Assembly (NCBI RefSeq): GCF_027625935.1
Contig: NZ_CP115300.1
Coordinates: forward strand, 2,418,001-2,482,000
DNA length: 64,000 nt
Reading direction: 5' to 3'
Source: Streptomyces camelliae
GTDB taxonomy: Bacteria > Actinomycetota > Actinomycetes > Streptomycetales > Streptomycetaceae
Shown: piece after piece, positions 25,015-33,934 of the stretch
How the letters are laid out: every line of letters starts with the position of its first letter
Numbering within the stretch: the first letter of the stretch is position 1
The notes under the pieces: generated by a model
Database searches by the model: none
Seen by the model: the letters and a program-made list of their open reading frames with translations, nothing else
What the model was told of the DNA's origin: nothing
Made by a program: the position numbers and the translations under genes

Positions 25015-25979
25015 GGCTTGCTTCCCCGGAGCTCGTCGGGGAGGTCGCGGAGCTCCAGGGGCTCCGCCGGCTGATCCAGGGGCGGCTGCTCGGGCAGCTC
25101 GTCCCAGGGCACCTGGATCTTGCGCAGGTCGGTGCGGATGCGGGCGGCGAGCCTTCTGGTGTCCCGGCGGTTCATGACCGCGCCGACCGCCGCACCCACC
25201 ATGAACGGCATGAGGTTGGGCAGGTCCCGGACCATGCGCTTCATGATCCGCTGGCGCAGTTCGCGCTTCATGCGGACGCCGAGGGCGGCGTCGTACGTCG
25301 ACGGCTTCATTACGTCGATCCCGCGCTCCCCCGCCCAGGAGGACAGATACGCGGTGCTGCGGGTTCCGAGGTTTCCCGGCGGGCGGACGCCGTAGACCTC
25401 GTGGAGTTCGGCGACGAGCTTGAGTTCGATCGCGGCGACCCCGGTGATCTCCGCGGCCAGCTCGGTCGGCATGGCGGGCGGCACGGGCAGCATCGCCGCC
25501 GCTCCGATCCCGGCCCCGACCGTCGAGGTGCCGGCCGCTGCGCCCGCCACGAGTTTGTCGGCGAGTTCCTCGGGGCCGAGGCCCGGGAACTGCCTGCGCA
25601 GGGCCGTGAGGTCGCGTACGGGGACACGCGGGGCGATCTCGATGATCCGGTCCGCGAGGTACGCCAGCCCCTCGCGGGCGCGGCTGGCGCCCTTACGGGC
25701 CCCTTCCCGGGCGATGTCCCAGGCCTTGTCGCGCATCACCACGACTCTCCCCCGGGCTCCCGGCTCCGCGTGGGCAGCGGGCATCCCCGTCCGGGCGACG
25801 GGCGCGGGCTGCACGTCCGGTGCCGGGATGTCCTCCCGGTCGTCCACCGGTGCGAGCGAGGCTCCCCTGCCGGACGAGCCCCGCTCCTGTTCACGCGTGC
25901 CGTGCGGGCCGCCGGACGGCCCTGAGTCCGCTTTCCGCTCCCGGAAGCGGCGCTTCCGAGGAGGGGTCGAGCCAGTCAT
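25011..25979 (-). CDS. Conserved hypothetical protein with hydrophobic central region
   Basis: 322 aa from ATG 25979. The first 80 residues are basic and disordered (RKRRFRERK, Gly/Ser/Pro-rich). A helical region follows (AWDIAREGARKGASRAREGL). Hydrophobic Gly/Ala-rich helices lie at about 145-180 (LVAGAAAGTSTVGAGIGAAAML) and 255-280 (LPNLMPFMVGAAVGAVMN), resembling EcsC-like membrane-associated proteins. No catalytic motif. Conserved in Streptomyces next to DUF4193, by memory. Function unknown. Confidence 0.75.
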   Translation of the reverse strand: MTGSTPPRKRRFRERKADSGPSGGPHGTREQERGSSGRGASLAPVDDREDIPAPDVQPAPVARTGMPAAHAEPGARGRVVVMRDKAWDIAREGARKGASRAREGLAYLADRIIEIAPRVPVRDLTALRRQFPGLGPEELADKLVAGAAAGTSTVGAGIGAAAMLPVPPAMPTELAAEITGVAAIELKLVAELHEVYGVRPPGNLGTRSTAYLSSWAGERGIDVMKPSTYDAALGVRMKRELRQRIMKRMVRDLPNLMPFMVGAAVGAVMNRRDTRRLAARIRTDLRKIQVPWDELPEQPPLDQPAEPLELRDLPDELRGSKP

Positions 25980-25992
25980 GGCCGACCCGTCC

Positions 25993-26289
25993 TCAGTCGC
26001 AGTCGCGGCAGATCGGCTGACCGTTCTTCTCGCGGGCCAGCTGGCTGCGGTGGTGCACCAGGAAGCAGCTCATGCAGGTGAACTCGTCCTGCTGCTTCGG
26101 CAGCACCCGGACGGCCAGCTCCTCGTTCGAGAGGTCGGCGCCGGGCAGCTCAAGGCCTTCGGCGGCCTCGAACTCGTCGACGTCGACCGACGAGGTGGAC
26201 TTGTCGTTCCGCCTGGCCTTCAGCTCTTCCAGGCTGTCCGAGTCGACGTCGTCGTCGGTCTTGCGTGGAGTGTCGTAATCGGTTGCCAT
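25993..26289 (-). CDS. DUF4193 zinc-ribbon-like small protein
   Basis: 98 aa from ATG 26289, with GGGGGAGAG upstream; an in-frame extension to 26331 was rejected. The first 60 residues are very acidic (DYDTPRKTDDDVDSDSLEEL). The C-terminus has two Cys pairs, CMSCFLVHHR and CRDCD, spaced to hold one zinc ion. It matches the DUF4193 family found near dut and suhB in actinobacteria. The fold suggests interaction with RNA polymerase or another nucleic-acid machine, but this is only inferred. Confidence 0.85.
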   Translation of the reverse strand: MATDYDTPRKTDDDVDSDSLEELKARRNDKSTSSVDVDEFEAAEGLELPGADLSNEELAVRVLPKQQDEFTCMSCFLVHHRSQLAREKNGQPICRDCD

Positions 26290-26682
26290 ATCGCTCTCCC
26301 CCTCTGGGTGTCTGCGGTGTCTCCAGCGCACGTAACGCGTGAGAGGCCGGACTTGTGCCCGACCTGAGGCGGAGATTTTGCCTCACATCAAGGTCTGTTA
26401 CTCAATCGACACCCAACCCGACCCCTCAAGAGTGATCGGCTTGGATGGCGGTGAGGACCGTACACGGTTCGAATGTCGCACCTCAAAGGCGCCTCACCGT
26501 GTACTTCCCGTGATCAAGACCCCTGAAAACCAGGACTTTCCCGGCTTTCCACCTTGTGTCATGATCACGGAGAGTACATGGCTGAAAATCCGCCCATGTG
26601 ATTGATCACACAGCAAGAACCTCGTGAGAGGTCCTGAAAATTCCGCGTAAAGCGAACATCCTCCGCGTGTGTCGGTCCTCTG
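26290..26682. other. 393-base gap upstream of the DUF4193 gene
   Basis: Clearly less GC-rich than its surroundings, consistent with a promoter region. It contains a perfect palindrome TGTGAT-TG-ATCACA near 26,597-26,611, close to the 3' end of cutS. No ORF has a ribosome site. The DUF4193 promoter should be on the minus strand here. Confidence 0.5.
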
Positions 26683-27930
26683 TCACAGCGGCAGCGTGAC
26701 GCGCATCACCAGGCCACCGCCCTCGCGGGGCTGGGCCGCGATGTGGCCGCCGTGCGCGCGGGCCACGGACCGGACGATGGACAGGCCGAGGCCGACGCCC
26801 CTGTCGCTGCCCGTGCGCTCCGTTCGCAGCCGCCGGAAGGGCTCGAAGAGGTTGTCGATCTCGTACGCCGGCACCACCGGCCCGGTGTTCGTGACGGTCA
26901 GCACCGCCTGGCCGTGCTGGACCTCGGTGTTCACCTCGACCCAGCCGTCCTCGCTGACGTTGTACCGCACCGCGTTCTGCACCAGGTTCAGCGCGATCCG
27001 CTCCAGCAGCACGCCGTTGCCCTGCACCACGGCCGGCTTGCGCTCGCCGCGGATCTTCACGCCCTTGGCCTCGGCCTCCGCGTGCACCTGGTCGATGGCC
27101 TGGGTGGCCACCTCGGCCAGGTCGACCGGCTTGCGCTCGACGATCTGGTTGTCGCTGCGGGCGAGCAGCAGCAGGCCCTCGACCAGCTGTTCGCTGCGCT
27201 CGTTGGTGGCGAGCAGGGTCTTGCCGAGCTGTTGCAGCTCCACCGGCGCGTTCGGGTCCGACAGATGCACTTCGAGGAGCGTGCGGTTGATCGCGAGCGG
27301 GGTGCGCAGCTCGTGGGAGGCGTTGCCCACGAAGCGCTGCTGGGCGGTGAAGGCCCGTTGCAGCCGCTCCAGCATGTCGTCGAAGGTGTCGGCCAGCTCC
27401 TTCAGCTCGTCGTCCGGGCCGTCCAGCTCGATCCGGCGGGACAGGTCCGAACCGGCCACCTGACGGGCGGTACGGGTGATCCGGCCGAGCGGGGACAGCA
27501 CGCGGCCGGCCATCGCGTAGCCGAACGCGAAGGCGATCACCGCGAGGCCCAGCAGGGCCAGCAGCGAGCGGCTGAGCAGGTCGTCCAGGGCCGCCTGGCG
27601 CTGCTGGTCCACGCAGTGGGCGATCGCGTCGTTGAAGTCCGAGAGCGGCAGGCTGGTCGTGTTGATCGCGGGGCACTTGCCGCTGGAGACCTGGAGCTTG
27701 TCGAAGCTGACGATCTTGAACAGCGGCTGGTTGCCGGTGCTGATCGCCTGCGCGGCCAGCAGGTAGATGATCGACAGCAGCAGGATGCCTGCGATCAGGA
27801 ACATGCCGCCGTACAGCAGCGTGAGCCGTATGCGGATGGTGGGGCGCAGCCAGGGGAACGGGGGCTGCGGTCTCCTGGGGTCCCAGGTGGGCTTCGGTGG
27901 CGCCTGAGGCGGCGCGGGTGTCGCGGCCAC
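26683..27930 (-). CDS. cutS: CutS sensor histidine kinase
   Basis: 415 aa from GTG 27930, just after the cutR stop; no strong ribosome site, so coupling to cutR is likely. A Pro-rich N-terminus precedes TM1 (about 38-60). An extracytoplasmic domain of about 75 residues carries two cysteines (SSGKCPAINTT and DAIAHCVDQQ). TM2 lies near 128-150, then HAMP and HisKA (GNASHELRTPLA). The HATPase domain has NLVQNAVRYN, NTGPVVP and GVGLGLSIVRSV. It matches Streptomyces CutS in length and partner. CutRS affects antibiotic production and, in recent work as I recall it, responds to extracellular protein folding, with the two Cys proposed as sensors. Confidence 0.88.
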   Translation of the reverse strand: MAATPAPPQAPPKPTWDPRRPQPPFPWLRPTIRIRLTLLYGGMFLIAGILLLSIIYLLAAQAISTGNQPLFKIVSFDKLQVSSGKCPAINTTSLPLSDFNDAIAHCVDQQRQAALDDLLSRSLLALLGLAVIAFAFGYAMAGRVLSPLGRITRTARQVAGSDLSRRIELDGPDDELKELADTFDDMLERLQRAFTAQQRFVGNASHELRTPLAINRTLLEVHLSDPNAPVELQQLGKTLLATNERSEQLVEGLLLLARSDNQIVERKPVDLAEVATQAIDQVHAEAEAKGVKIRGERKPAVVQGNGVLLERIALNLVQNAVRYNVSEDGWVEVNTEVQHGQAVLTVTNTGPVVPAYEIDNLFEPFRRLRTERTGSDRGVGLGLSIVRSVARAHGGHIAAQPREGGGLVMRVTLPL

Positions 27931-27935
27931 GGGGA

Positions 27936-28589
27936 TCAGATCCGGTAGCCGGAGCCGGGCACGGTGACGATGACCGGCGGCTCGCCCAGCTTGCGGCGCA
28001 GCGTCATCACCGTCACGCGCACCACGTTGGTGAACGGGTCGGTGTTCTCGTCCCAGGCCTTCTCCAGCAGCTGCTCGGCCGAGACGACCGCGCCCTCGCT
28101 GCGCATCAGGACCTCCAGGACCGCGAACTCCTTGGGCGCGAGCTGGACCTCCTTGCCGTCCCGGAAGACCTCGCGGCGGTTGGGGTCGAGCTTGATGCCG
28201 GCGCGCTCCAGAACGGGCGGCAGCGGCACGCTCGTACGGCGGCCGAGGGCGCGCACGCGCGCGATCAGCTCGCTGAACGCGAAGGGCTTGGGCAGATAGT
28301 CGTCGGCGCCGATCTCCAGGCCCTCGACACGGTCGCTGACGTCGCCGGACGCGGTGAGCATGAGCACGCGCGTGGGCATGCCCAGTTCGACGATCTTGCG
28401 GCAGACGTCGTCGCCGTGCACCAGCGGGAGGTCGCGGTCGAGGACGACCACGTCGTAGTCGTTGACGCCGATGCGCTCCAGGGCGGCCGCACCGTCGTAC
28501 ACGACGTCGACGGCCATGGCCTCCCGGCGCAGTCCGGTGGCCACCGCATCGGCGAGCAGCTGCTCGTCCTCGACGACGAGTACGCGCAC
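27936..28589 (-). CDS. cutR: CutR response regulator (OmpR family)
   Basis: 217 aa, the length known for CutR. Receiver: VVEDE acidic pocket, D51 (VVVLDRDLPLVHGDD), VLMLTASG, and K in LPKPFAF. Winged helix about 125-217: LAPKEFAVLEVLM and ENTDPFTNVVRVTVMTLRRKLGEP. It lies just upstream of cutS with a 5-base gap. A tandem 11-bp direct repeat, typical of OmpR-family binding, lies about 100 bases upstream of its start and may be an autoregulatory site. Confidence 0.9.
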   Translation of the reverse strand: MRVLVVEDEQLLADAVATGLRREAMAVDVVYDGAAALERIGVNDYDVVVLDRDLPLVHGDDVCRKIVELGMPTRVLMLTASGDVSDRVEGLEIGADDYLPKPFAFSELIARVRALGRRTSVPLPPVLERAGIKLDPNRREVFRDGKEVQLAPKEFAVLEVLMRSEGAVVSAEQLLEKAWDENTDPFTNVVRVTVMTLRRKLGEPPVIVTVPGSGYRI

Positions 28590-29005
28590 GTCGCTTGTCC
28601 TTCCTCAGGTCCACCCGCGTAGCGCGCCGTGGGCGCGTGCGGGCAGGAGTGTTCGTGGGGTGTGACCTCCATCCTGCCCTTTTCGGCCGTAAGTCGGCTG
28701 TAAGGCGGGTTGCGGACCGCAGGGACCGGCGTTCCGGGGCGGGAATACGAGATTTTCTCCTCCGGTTGAGGTTTCCGGGTGAGGGAGCGGGGGGAGGACG
28801 GCTGGTACACCCCGCGATCACGCTCTGCATGTGCCGCAGCACCATGCGGTACCCGGCCGCCGCTTCTCGCAGAGCGGGCGTGGGTGTCCGGCACCGTCGC
28901 CGCCCGGCAGGGCAGCGCTGGGCACCCGCGAGAGCCGTGATCGCCCCTTTCCCGACGGCACACCCCCGTGCCACCGACCCACGACCCAGGACGAGGGGGC
29001 GCAGC
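28590..29005. other. 416-base divergent regulatory region between cutR and a small gene
   Basis: No supportable gene. It carries the tandem direct repeat CGGCCGTAAGT / CGGCTGTAAGG at about 28684-28705 (11-bp period). The remainder is GC-rich with no clear hairpin. It should hold the cutRS promoter (minus) and that of the 57-aa gene (plus). Confidence 0.55.
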
Positions 29006-29179
29006 ATGGACGCTTTCACCGCAGGACTTCTGCAGCGCATAAAGGCGACCGAGTCCGACCTGTCGCGGGCTCGTGACGAGGGCGACGACTTCCTCGTCGA
29101 GGTGGAGCAGGCAGAGCTCGACGACCTGCGACGCCTCGCCGCCGAACACGGTGTGGAGGTCGGCGCGTCACGCGTCTGA
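29006..29179 (+). CDS. Small conserved helical protein (57 aa)
   Basis: 57 aa from ATG 29006 with GAGGGGG about 8 bases upstream. Predicted almost wholly helical and amphipathic: LLQRIKATESDLSRARDEG, then an acidic DDFLVEVEQAELDDLRRLAAEHG. This is a short coiled-coil hairpin. No cysteine or membrane segment. Strong codon bias and a terminator just after it support a real gene. Role unknown. Confidence 0.75.
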   Translation: MDAFTAGLLQRIKATESDLSRARDEGDDFLVEVEQAELDDLRRLAAEHGVEVGASRV

Positions 29180-29194
29180 TCGACCCGGAGCGCA

Positions 29195-29236
29195 AGGACG
29201 GGACCCCCGGCGAATCCAGCGCCGGGGGTCCCGTCT
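29195..29236 (+). terminator. Strong terminator after the 57-aa gene
   Basis: A stem of about 16 perfect base pairs (GACGGGACCCCCGGC... / ...GCCGGGGGTCCCGTC) with a 6-7 base loop. It is followed by CTGTCCT and lies between the small plus-strand gene and the convergent suhB-like gene. Confidence 0.75.
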
Positions 29237-29269
29237 GTCCTACGTGCGCATCCGCGGCCTCAGGCCGGC

Positions 29270-30085
29270 TCAGTCATGCCACGCCCCGAAGTCCTCCAGC
29301 AGCTCCTGGAGCGGCTCGAAGACCCCCGGTGACCCGGCGATGGTCAGCTCCCGCGACGGGCCGTCCCCGGGCCGCCCGCCCACCAGCGCGCCCGCCTCCC
29401 GGGCGATGAGGTCCCCCGCGGCGAAGTCCCACGCGTTGAGCCCGCGCTCGTAGTACCCGTCCAGCCGGCCGCAGGCCACGTCGCACAGGTCGATCGCCGC
29501 CGAGCCGCCGCGCCGGATGTCGCGCAGCAGCGGGATCAGCCGGGCGGCCACCTCGGCCTGGTGGGTGCGGACCTCGGCGACGTAGTTGAAGCCGGTGGAG
29601 ACCAGCGCCTGGTCCAGCGGGGGCGCGGGGCGGCAGGCGAGCGCCCGCTCGCCCTCCCATGCACCCGTCGCCCACGCGCCGCCACCACGCACGGCGTGGT
29701 ACGTCTCACCGCGCATCGGCGCCGCCACGACCCCGACGACGGTCTCGCCGTCCTGCTGTGCGGCGATGGAGACCGCCCAGGTCGGCAGTCCGTACAGGTA
29801 GTTGACGGTGCCGTCGAGCGGGTCGATGACCCAGCGGACGCCGCTCGTGCCCTCGGCGGAGGCACCCTCCTCACCGAGGAAGCCGTCGCCGGGCCGCCGG
29901 CCGGAGATCAGGTCGGTGATCAGTTTCTCCGCCGCGATGTCCATCTCGGTGACGACGTCGATCGGGCTCGACTTGGTCTTCGCCACGGCCAGGTCGGCCG
30001 GGCGGCCGTCCCGCAGCAGCTCTCCGGCGCGGCGGGCGGCCTTCAGGGCCAGTTCCAGCAGGTCCCGGTGCAGGGGGTCGGTCAC
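29270..30085 (-). CDS. suhB: Inositol monophosphatase family protein (SuhB-like)
   Basis: 271 aa from GTG 30085, chosen because GAGGAG lies 5-6 bases upstream, overlapping the ferrochelatase stop. Mg2+-dependent phosphatase for inositol-1-phosphate or related sugar phosphates. Metal-site motifs are present: FLGEEGASAE (EE), WVIDPLDGTVNYLYGLP (the DPLDGT signature) and LNAWDFAAGDLI (the second signature WDFAAG). Coupled to ferrochelatase in one operon. The gene symbol follows the mycobacterial neighbour order near dut and could equally be an impA/impC-type enzyme. Confidence 0.88.
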   Translation of the reverse strand: MTDPLHRDLLELALKAARRAGELLRDGRPADLAVAKTKSSPIDVVTEMDIAAEKLITDLISGRRPGDGFLGEEGASAEGTSGVRWVIDPLDGTVNYLYGLPTWAVSIAAQQDGETVVGVVAAPMRGETYHAVRGGGAWATGAWEGERALACRPAPPLDQALVSTGFNYVAEVRTHQAEVAARLIPLLRDIRRGGSAAIDLCDVACGRLDGYYERGLNAWDFAAGDLIAREAGALVGGRPGDGPSRELTIAGSPGVFEPLQELLEDFGAWHD

Positions 30086-30093
30086 GGGGCTCC

Positions 30094-31221
30094 TCACGCG
30101 TAGGGGCTGTCGGCACCGGCGGCGGCCGGGTGAGGTGCGCGGGCGGGGCAGCAGCCGACCGGGCAGAGGTTGTGGCTCGCGCCCAGCGCGCCCAGGGCGC
30201 AGGGGGTGATCTCCTGGCCGCGCTCCACGGCGGCACGCTCGGTGATCAGCTCACGGACGGCGGCGGCGAAGCGCGGGTCGGCGCCGACCGTGGCCGAGCG
30301 GCGCACCGGCAGGCCCAGCTCCTCGGCCTTGGCCTTTGCCTCGGTGTCGAGGTCGTAGAGGACCTCCATGTGGTCGGAGACGAAGCCGATGGGCGCCATG
30401 ACGACGGCCGGGACGCCCGCCGCGTGCTGCTCCTCCAGGTGGTCGCAGATGTCCGGCTCCAGCCACGGGACGTGCGGGGCGCCGGAACGCGACTGGTAGA
30501 CGAGCCGCCAGGGGTGGTCCACGCCGGTGCGTTCGCGGACGGCGTCGGCGATCAGCTGGGCCACGTCCAGGTGCTGCTCGACGTACGCACCCCCCTCGCC
30601 GTGGGCCTCGACGGGACCGGAGGCGTCGGCGGCGGAGGTCGGGATGGAGTGCGTGGTGAAGGCGATGTGAGCGCCCGCGCGGACGTCCTCGGGGAGGTCG
30701 GCGAGGGAGCGCAACACGCCGTCGATCATGGGCTCCACGAAGCCGGGGTGGTTGAAGTAGTGCCGCAGCTTGTCGATCTTCGGCAGCTCAAGGCCTTCGG
30801 CCTGGAGGGCGGCCAGCGCGTCGGCGAGGTTCTCGCGGTACTGCCGGCAGCCCGAGTAGGAGGCGTAGGCGCTGGTGGCGAGCACGAGGATGCGGCGGCG
30901 GCCGTCGGCGACCATCTCGCGCAGGGTGTCCGTGAGGTACGGCGCCCAGTTGCGGTTGCCCCAGTAGACCGGCAGGTCCAGGCCGTGCTCGGCGAAGTCC
31001 TTGCGCAGGGCGTCCAGCAGGGCGCGGTTCTGGTCGTTGATGGGGCTGACCCCGCCGAACAGGAAGTAGTGCTGCCCGACTTCCTTCAGGCGTTCCTTCG
31101 GGATGCCCCGCCCGCGCGTGACGTTCTCCAGGAACGGGACCACGTCGTCCGGGCCTTCGGGGCCGCCGAAGGAGAGCAGGAGCAGGGCGTCGTACGGGGT
31201 GGCATCGAGCGCGTCTGGCAT
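30094..31221 (-). CDS. hemH: Ferrochelatase (coproporphyrin III type)
   Basis: 375 aa from ATG 31221. It inserts Fe2+ into the porphyrin at the end of haem synthesis; actinobacterial enzymes use coproporphyrin III (also named CpfC). Visible: N-terminal [29 protein letters not shown], catalytic His in [24 protein letters not shown] and the acidic [11 protein letters not shown]. The C-terminal cysteines ([20 protein letters not shown]) would bind the 2Fe-2S cluster known in actinobacterial ferrochelatases. Operon with suhB. Confidence 0.93.
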   Translation of the reverse strand: MPDALDATPYDALLLLSFGGPEGPDDVVPFLENVTRGRGIPKERLKEVGQHYFLFGGVSPINDQNRALLDALRKDFAEHGLDLPVYWGNRNWAPYLTDTLREMVADGRRRILVLATSAYASYSGCRQYRENLADALAALQAEGLELPKIDKLRHYFNHPGFVEPMIDGVLRSLADLPEDVRAGAHIAFTTHSIPTSAADASGPVEAHGEGGAYVEQHLDVAQLIADAVRERTGVDHPWRLVYQSRSGAPHVPWLEPDICDHLEEQHAAGVPAVVMAPIGFVSDHMEVLYDLDTEAKAKAEELGLPVRRSATVGADPRFAAAVRELITERAAVERGQEITPCALGALGASHNLCPVGCCPARAPHPAAAGADSPYA

Positions 31222-31349
31222 GACCCGATCCTCCCACCCGCCGCTGACAGTCGGGAAACAGCCGGGTGACGAGTCGGGTTCCAGCGGGTTTATGGCGTTT
31301 TACTCCGCTGCCTGTCCCGCAGTCTTTCCCGTCGGTAATCGAGGTGCGC

Positions 31350-31363
31350 TTAGGGTTCCCTAA
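31350..31363. promoter_or_regulatory. Palindrome TTAGGG-TT-CCCTAA upstream of the MFS gene
   Basis: A perfect 6+6 inverted repeat 54 bases before the MFS GTG, in the divergent ferrochelatase/MFS gap. Its ends resemble halves of an iron box, but the spacing is too short for the 19-bp actinobacterial consensus. Candidate operator for either direction. Confidence 0.4.
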
Positions 31364-31416
31364 CTCGTAATCTGTATCGGCCGCATTCGCGCCTTACCGA
31401 GCCGCCCGGAGACCAC

Positions 31417-32655
31417 GTGCCCAGCCCCTACAGAGCCCTGTTCGCCAAGCCCGGCACGAAGGCGTTCTCCGCCGCTGGATTCCTCGGCCGGATGCCGCTG
31501 TCGATGATGGGCATCGGCGTGGTCACGATGATCTCCCAACTGACCGGCCGTTACGGCCTCGCCGGCGCGCTCTCGGCCACCATCGCACTGTCCGCCGCGG
31601 CGATCGGCCCGCAGATCTCCCGGCTGGTCGACCGGCACGGGCAGCGCCGGGTGCTGCGCCCGGCGACCCTGGTCGCGCTCACGGCGGCGGCCGGGCTGCT
31701 GTTCACCGCACACCTGGGATGGCCGGACTGGGTGCTGTTCGTGTGCGCCGCCGGGATCGGCTCCGTGCCGAGCCTGGGCGCGATGATCCGGGCCCGCTGG
31801 GCGGCGCTGTACCGGGGCACCCCGAAGCTGCACACGGCGTACTCGTTCGAGTCGGTCGTGGACGAGATGTGCTTCATCTTCGGCCCGATCATCTCCATCG
31901 GGCTGTCCACGGCCTGGTTCCCGGAGGCCGGTCCGCTGCTGGCCGCCTGCTTCCTGGCGGCCGGCGTCTTCTGGCTCACGGCCCAGCGCGCCACCGAGCC
32001 GGAGCCACATCCGCGCGAGCACCACGGCGGTGGCACGGCCCTGCGCTCGCCGGGGCTCCAGGTGCTGGTGGCCACCTTCGTGGCGACCGGCGCGATCTTC
32101 GGCGCTGTGGACGTGGTCACCGTCGCCTTCGCCGACGAGCGCGGCCACAAGGGCGCGGCCAGCGTCGTACTGGCGGTGTACGCGGCCGGTTCCTGTGCGG
32201 CCGGGGTGGTCTTCGGGCTGCTGCGGTTCGCCGGGGCGCCGGAACGCCGCTGGCTGCTGGGCGTGGCGGCGATGGCCGTGAGTATGATCCCCCTCCTACT
32301 GGTCGGAAACTTGCCGCTTCTGGCCGTGGCGCTGTTCGTTGCGGGGATGGCCGTCGCGCCGACGATGATCACCACGATGTCCCTCATCGAAGAGCACGTA
32401 CCTCGCGCGAAACTCACCGAGGGCATGACCTGGGTGAGCACCGGCCTCGCGGTCGGTGTCGCGCTCGGCTCGTCCGTGGCCGGCTCGGTGATCGACGCAG
32501 CCGGGGCGCGGGCCGGGTACGGGGTTCCGGCGGTGTCCGGGGCCGTCGCGGTCGCGGTCGGTTTCCTCGGGTACCGCCGGCTGCGCAGGCCGGCCGCGGG
32601 TCGGGGAGGCACCGTTGAGCAGCACAGCGAGCGGGAAGAACGGCACCTGGCGTAA
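31417..32655 (+). CDS. Major facilitator superfamily transporter
   Basis: 412 aa from GTG 31417 with GGAG 7 bases upstream. Twelve hydrophobic helices with a central cytosolic loop near residues 190-207 (HPREHHGG). RLVDRHGQRRVL after TM2 is the MFS loop 2-3 signature. Conserved GSVPSLGAMIRARW and FESVVDEMCFIFGP are seen in a Streptomyces efflux-like subfamily. The substrate is unknown. The last 41 bases overlap the start of the flavoenzyme gene in another frame, so the two are probably one operon. Confidence 0.85.
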   Translation: MPSPYRALFAKPGTKAFSAAGFLGRMPLSMMGIGVVTMISQLTGRYGLAGALSATIALSAAAIGPQISRLVDRHGQRRVLRPATLVALTAAAGLLFTAHLGWPDWVLFVCAAGIGSVPSLGAMIRARWAALYRGTPKLHTAYSFESVVDEMCFIFGPIISIGLSTAWFPEAGPLLAACFLAAGVFWLTAQRATEPEPHPREHHGGGTALRSPGLQVLVATFVATGAIFGAVDVVTVAFADERGHKGAASVVLAVYAAGSCAAGVVFGLLRFAGAPERRWLLGVAAMAVSMIPLLLVGNLPLLAVALFVAGMAVAPTMITTMSLIEEHVPRAKLTEGMTWVSTGLAVGVALGSSVAGSVIDAAGARAGYGVPAVSGAVAVAVGFLGYRRLRRPAAGRGGTVEQHSEREERHLA

Positions 32656-33934
32656 CTGGGGCGGGAACGTCACCGCCCGGCCCGCCCGGCAGGTCGAGCC
32701 GGCCTCGGTGGAGGAGCTGGCCGAGGCGGTGCGCCGGGCCCGGGAGGACGGCCTGAAGGTCAAGGCGGTCGGTACGGGCCACTCGTTCACGTCGATCGCG
32801 GCCACCGACGGTGTGTTGATCCGCCCTCAACTGTTGACCGGTATCCGCAACATTGACCGGGAAGCCATGACCGTCACGGTCGAGGCGGGCACCCCGCTCA
32901 AGAGGCTCAATGCCGCTCTCGCGCGCGAGGGCCTGTCGCTCACCAACATGGGCGACATCATGGAGCAGACCGTCTCCGGGGCCACCAGCACCGGCACGCA
33001 CGGCACGGGCCGCGAGTCCGGCTCGATCGCCGCCCAGATCACGGGGCTCGAACTCGTCACGGCCGACGGCTCGGTGCTCGCCTGCTCCGAGAAGGAGAAC
33101 CCCGATGTCTTCGCCGCCGCCCGAATAGGCCTCGGCGCCCTCGGCATCGTCACCGCGATCACGTTCGCCGTGGAGCCCCTCTTCCTGCTCACCGCGCGCG
33201 AGGAGCCGATGCCGTTCGAGCGGGTCCTCGCCGAGTTCGATCAACTGTGGGCCGAGAACGAGCACTTCGAGTTCTACTGGTTCCCGCACACCGGCAACAC
33301 CAACACCAAGCGCAACAACCGCAGCGCGGGCCCGGAGCAGCCGGTGGGACAGCTGGCCGGCTGGTTCGAGGACGAGTTCCTCTCCAACGGCGTGTTCCAG
33401 GTGGCCCAGTGGGTCGGCCGCGCCGCCCCCGCCACCATTCCCACGATCGCGCGGATCTCCAGCAAGGCCCTGTCCGCGCGGACGTACACCGACATCCCCT
33501 ACAAAGTCTTCACCTCACCGCGCCGGGTGCGCTTCGTGGAGATGGAGTACGCCGTGCCACGCGCGGCCCTGGGGGAGACGTTGCGCGAGCTGAAGACCAT
33601 GGTCGACCGCTCGGGCCTGCGCGTCAGCTTCCCCGTCGAGGTGCGTACGGCCCCGGCGGACGACATCGCCCTGTCCACCGCCTCCGGCCGGGACAGCGCC
33701 TACATCGCCGTCCACATGTTCCGGGGCACGCCGTACCAGGCGTACTTCACCGCCGCCGAGCGCATCTTCACCGCGCACGAGGGCCGGCCGCACTGGGGCA
33801 AGGTGCACACCCGGGACGCCGAGTACTTCGCGCGCGTGTACCCGCGTTTCGGCGAGTTCACTGCGCTGAGGGACCGGCTTGACCCGGATCGGCTGTTCCA
33901 GAACGACTACGTGCGGAGGGTTCTGGGGGCGTAG
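32615..33934 (+). CDS. D-arabinono-1,4-lactone oxidase family FAD-dependent oxidoreductase
   Basis: 439 aa from a TTG start supported by GGGGAGG six bases upstream. Oxidises a sugar lactone or polyol with O2 or another acceptor. The FAD-binding PCMH domain (about 15-185) has VGTGHSFTSIAATDG, where the His of GHS is the usual covalent FAD site, and SGATSTGTHGTG. The C-terminal ALO domain has FYWFPHTGN and the family hallmark RPHWGKVH, ending DPDRLFQNDYVRRVLG. L-gulono- and D-arabinonolactone oxidases and alditol oxidases share this layout, so the true substrate is open. Confidence 0.88.
   Translation: MSSTASGKNGTWRNWGGNVTARPARQVEPASVEELAEAVRRAREDGLKVKAVGTGHSFTSIAATDGVLIRPQLLTGIRNIDREAMTVTVEAGTPLKRLNAALAREGLSLTNMGDIMEQTVSGATSTGTHGTGRESGSIAAQITGLELVTADGSVLACSEKENPDVFAAARIGLGALGIVTAITFAVEPLFLLTAREEPMPFERVLAEFDQLWAENEHFEFYWFPHTGNTNTKRNNRSAGPEQPVGQLAGWFEDEFLSNGVFQVAQWVGRAAPATIPTIARISSKALSARTYTDIPYKVFTSPRRVRFVEMEYAVPRAALGETLRELKTMVDRSGLRVSFPVEVRTAPADDIALSTASGRDSAYIAVHMFRGTPYQAYFTAAERIFTAHEGRPHWGKVHTRDAEYFARVYPRFGEFTALRDRLDPDRLFQNDYVRRVLGA

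Noticed and set aside
26597..26611. TGTGAT-TG-ATCACA palindrome as a Crp site
   Set aside because: Half-sites match, but the spacing is shorter than the Crp consensus and no promoter is positioned beside it.
31350..31363. TTAGGG-TT-CCCTAA as an iron box
   Set aside because: Too short and lacks the central GGCTNACC of the 19-bp consensus; kept only as an unnamed operator candidate.
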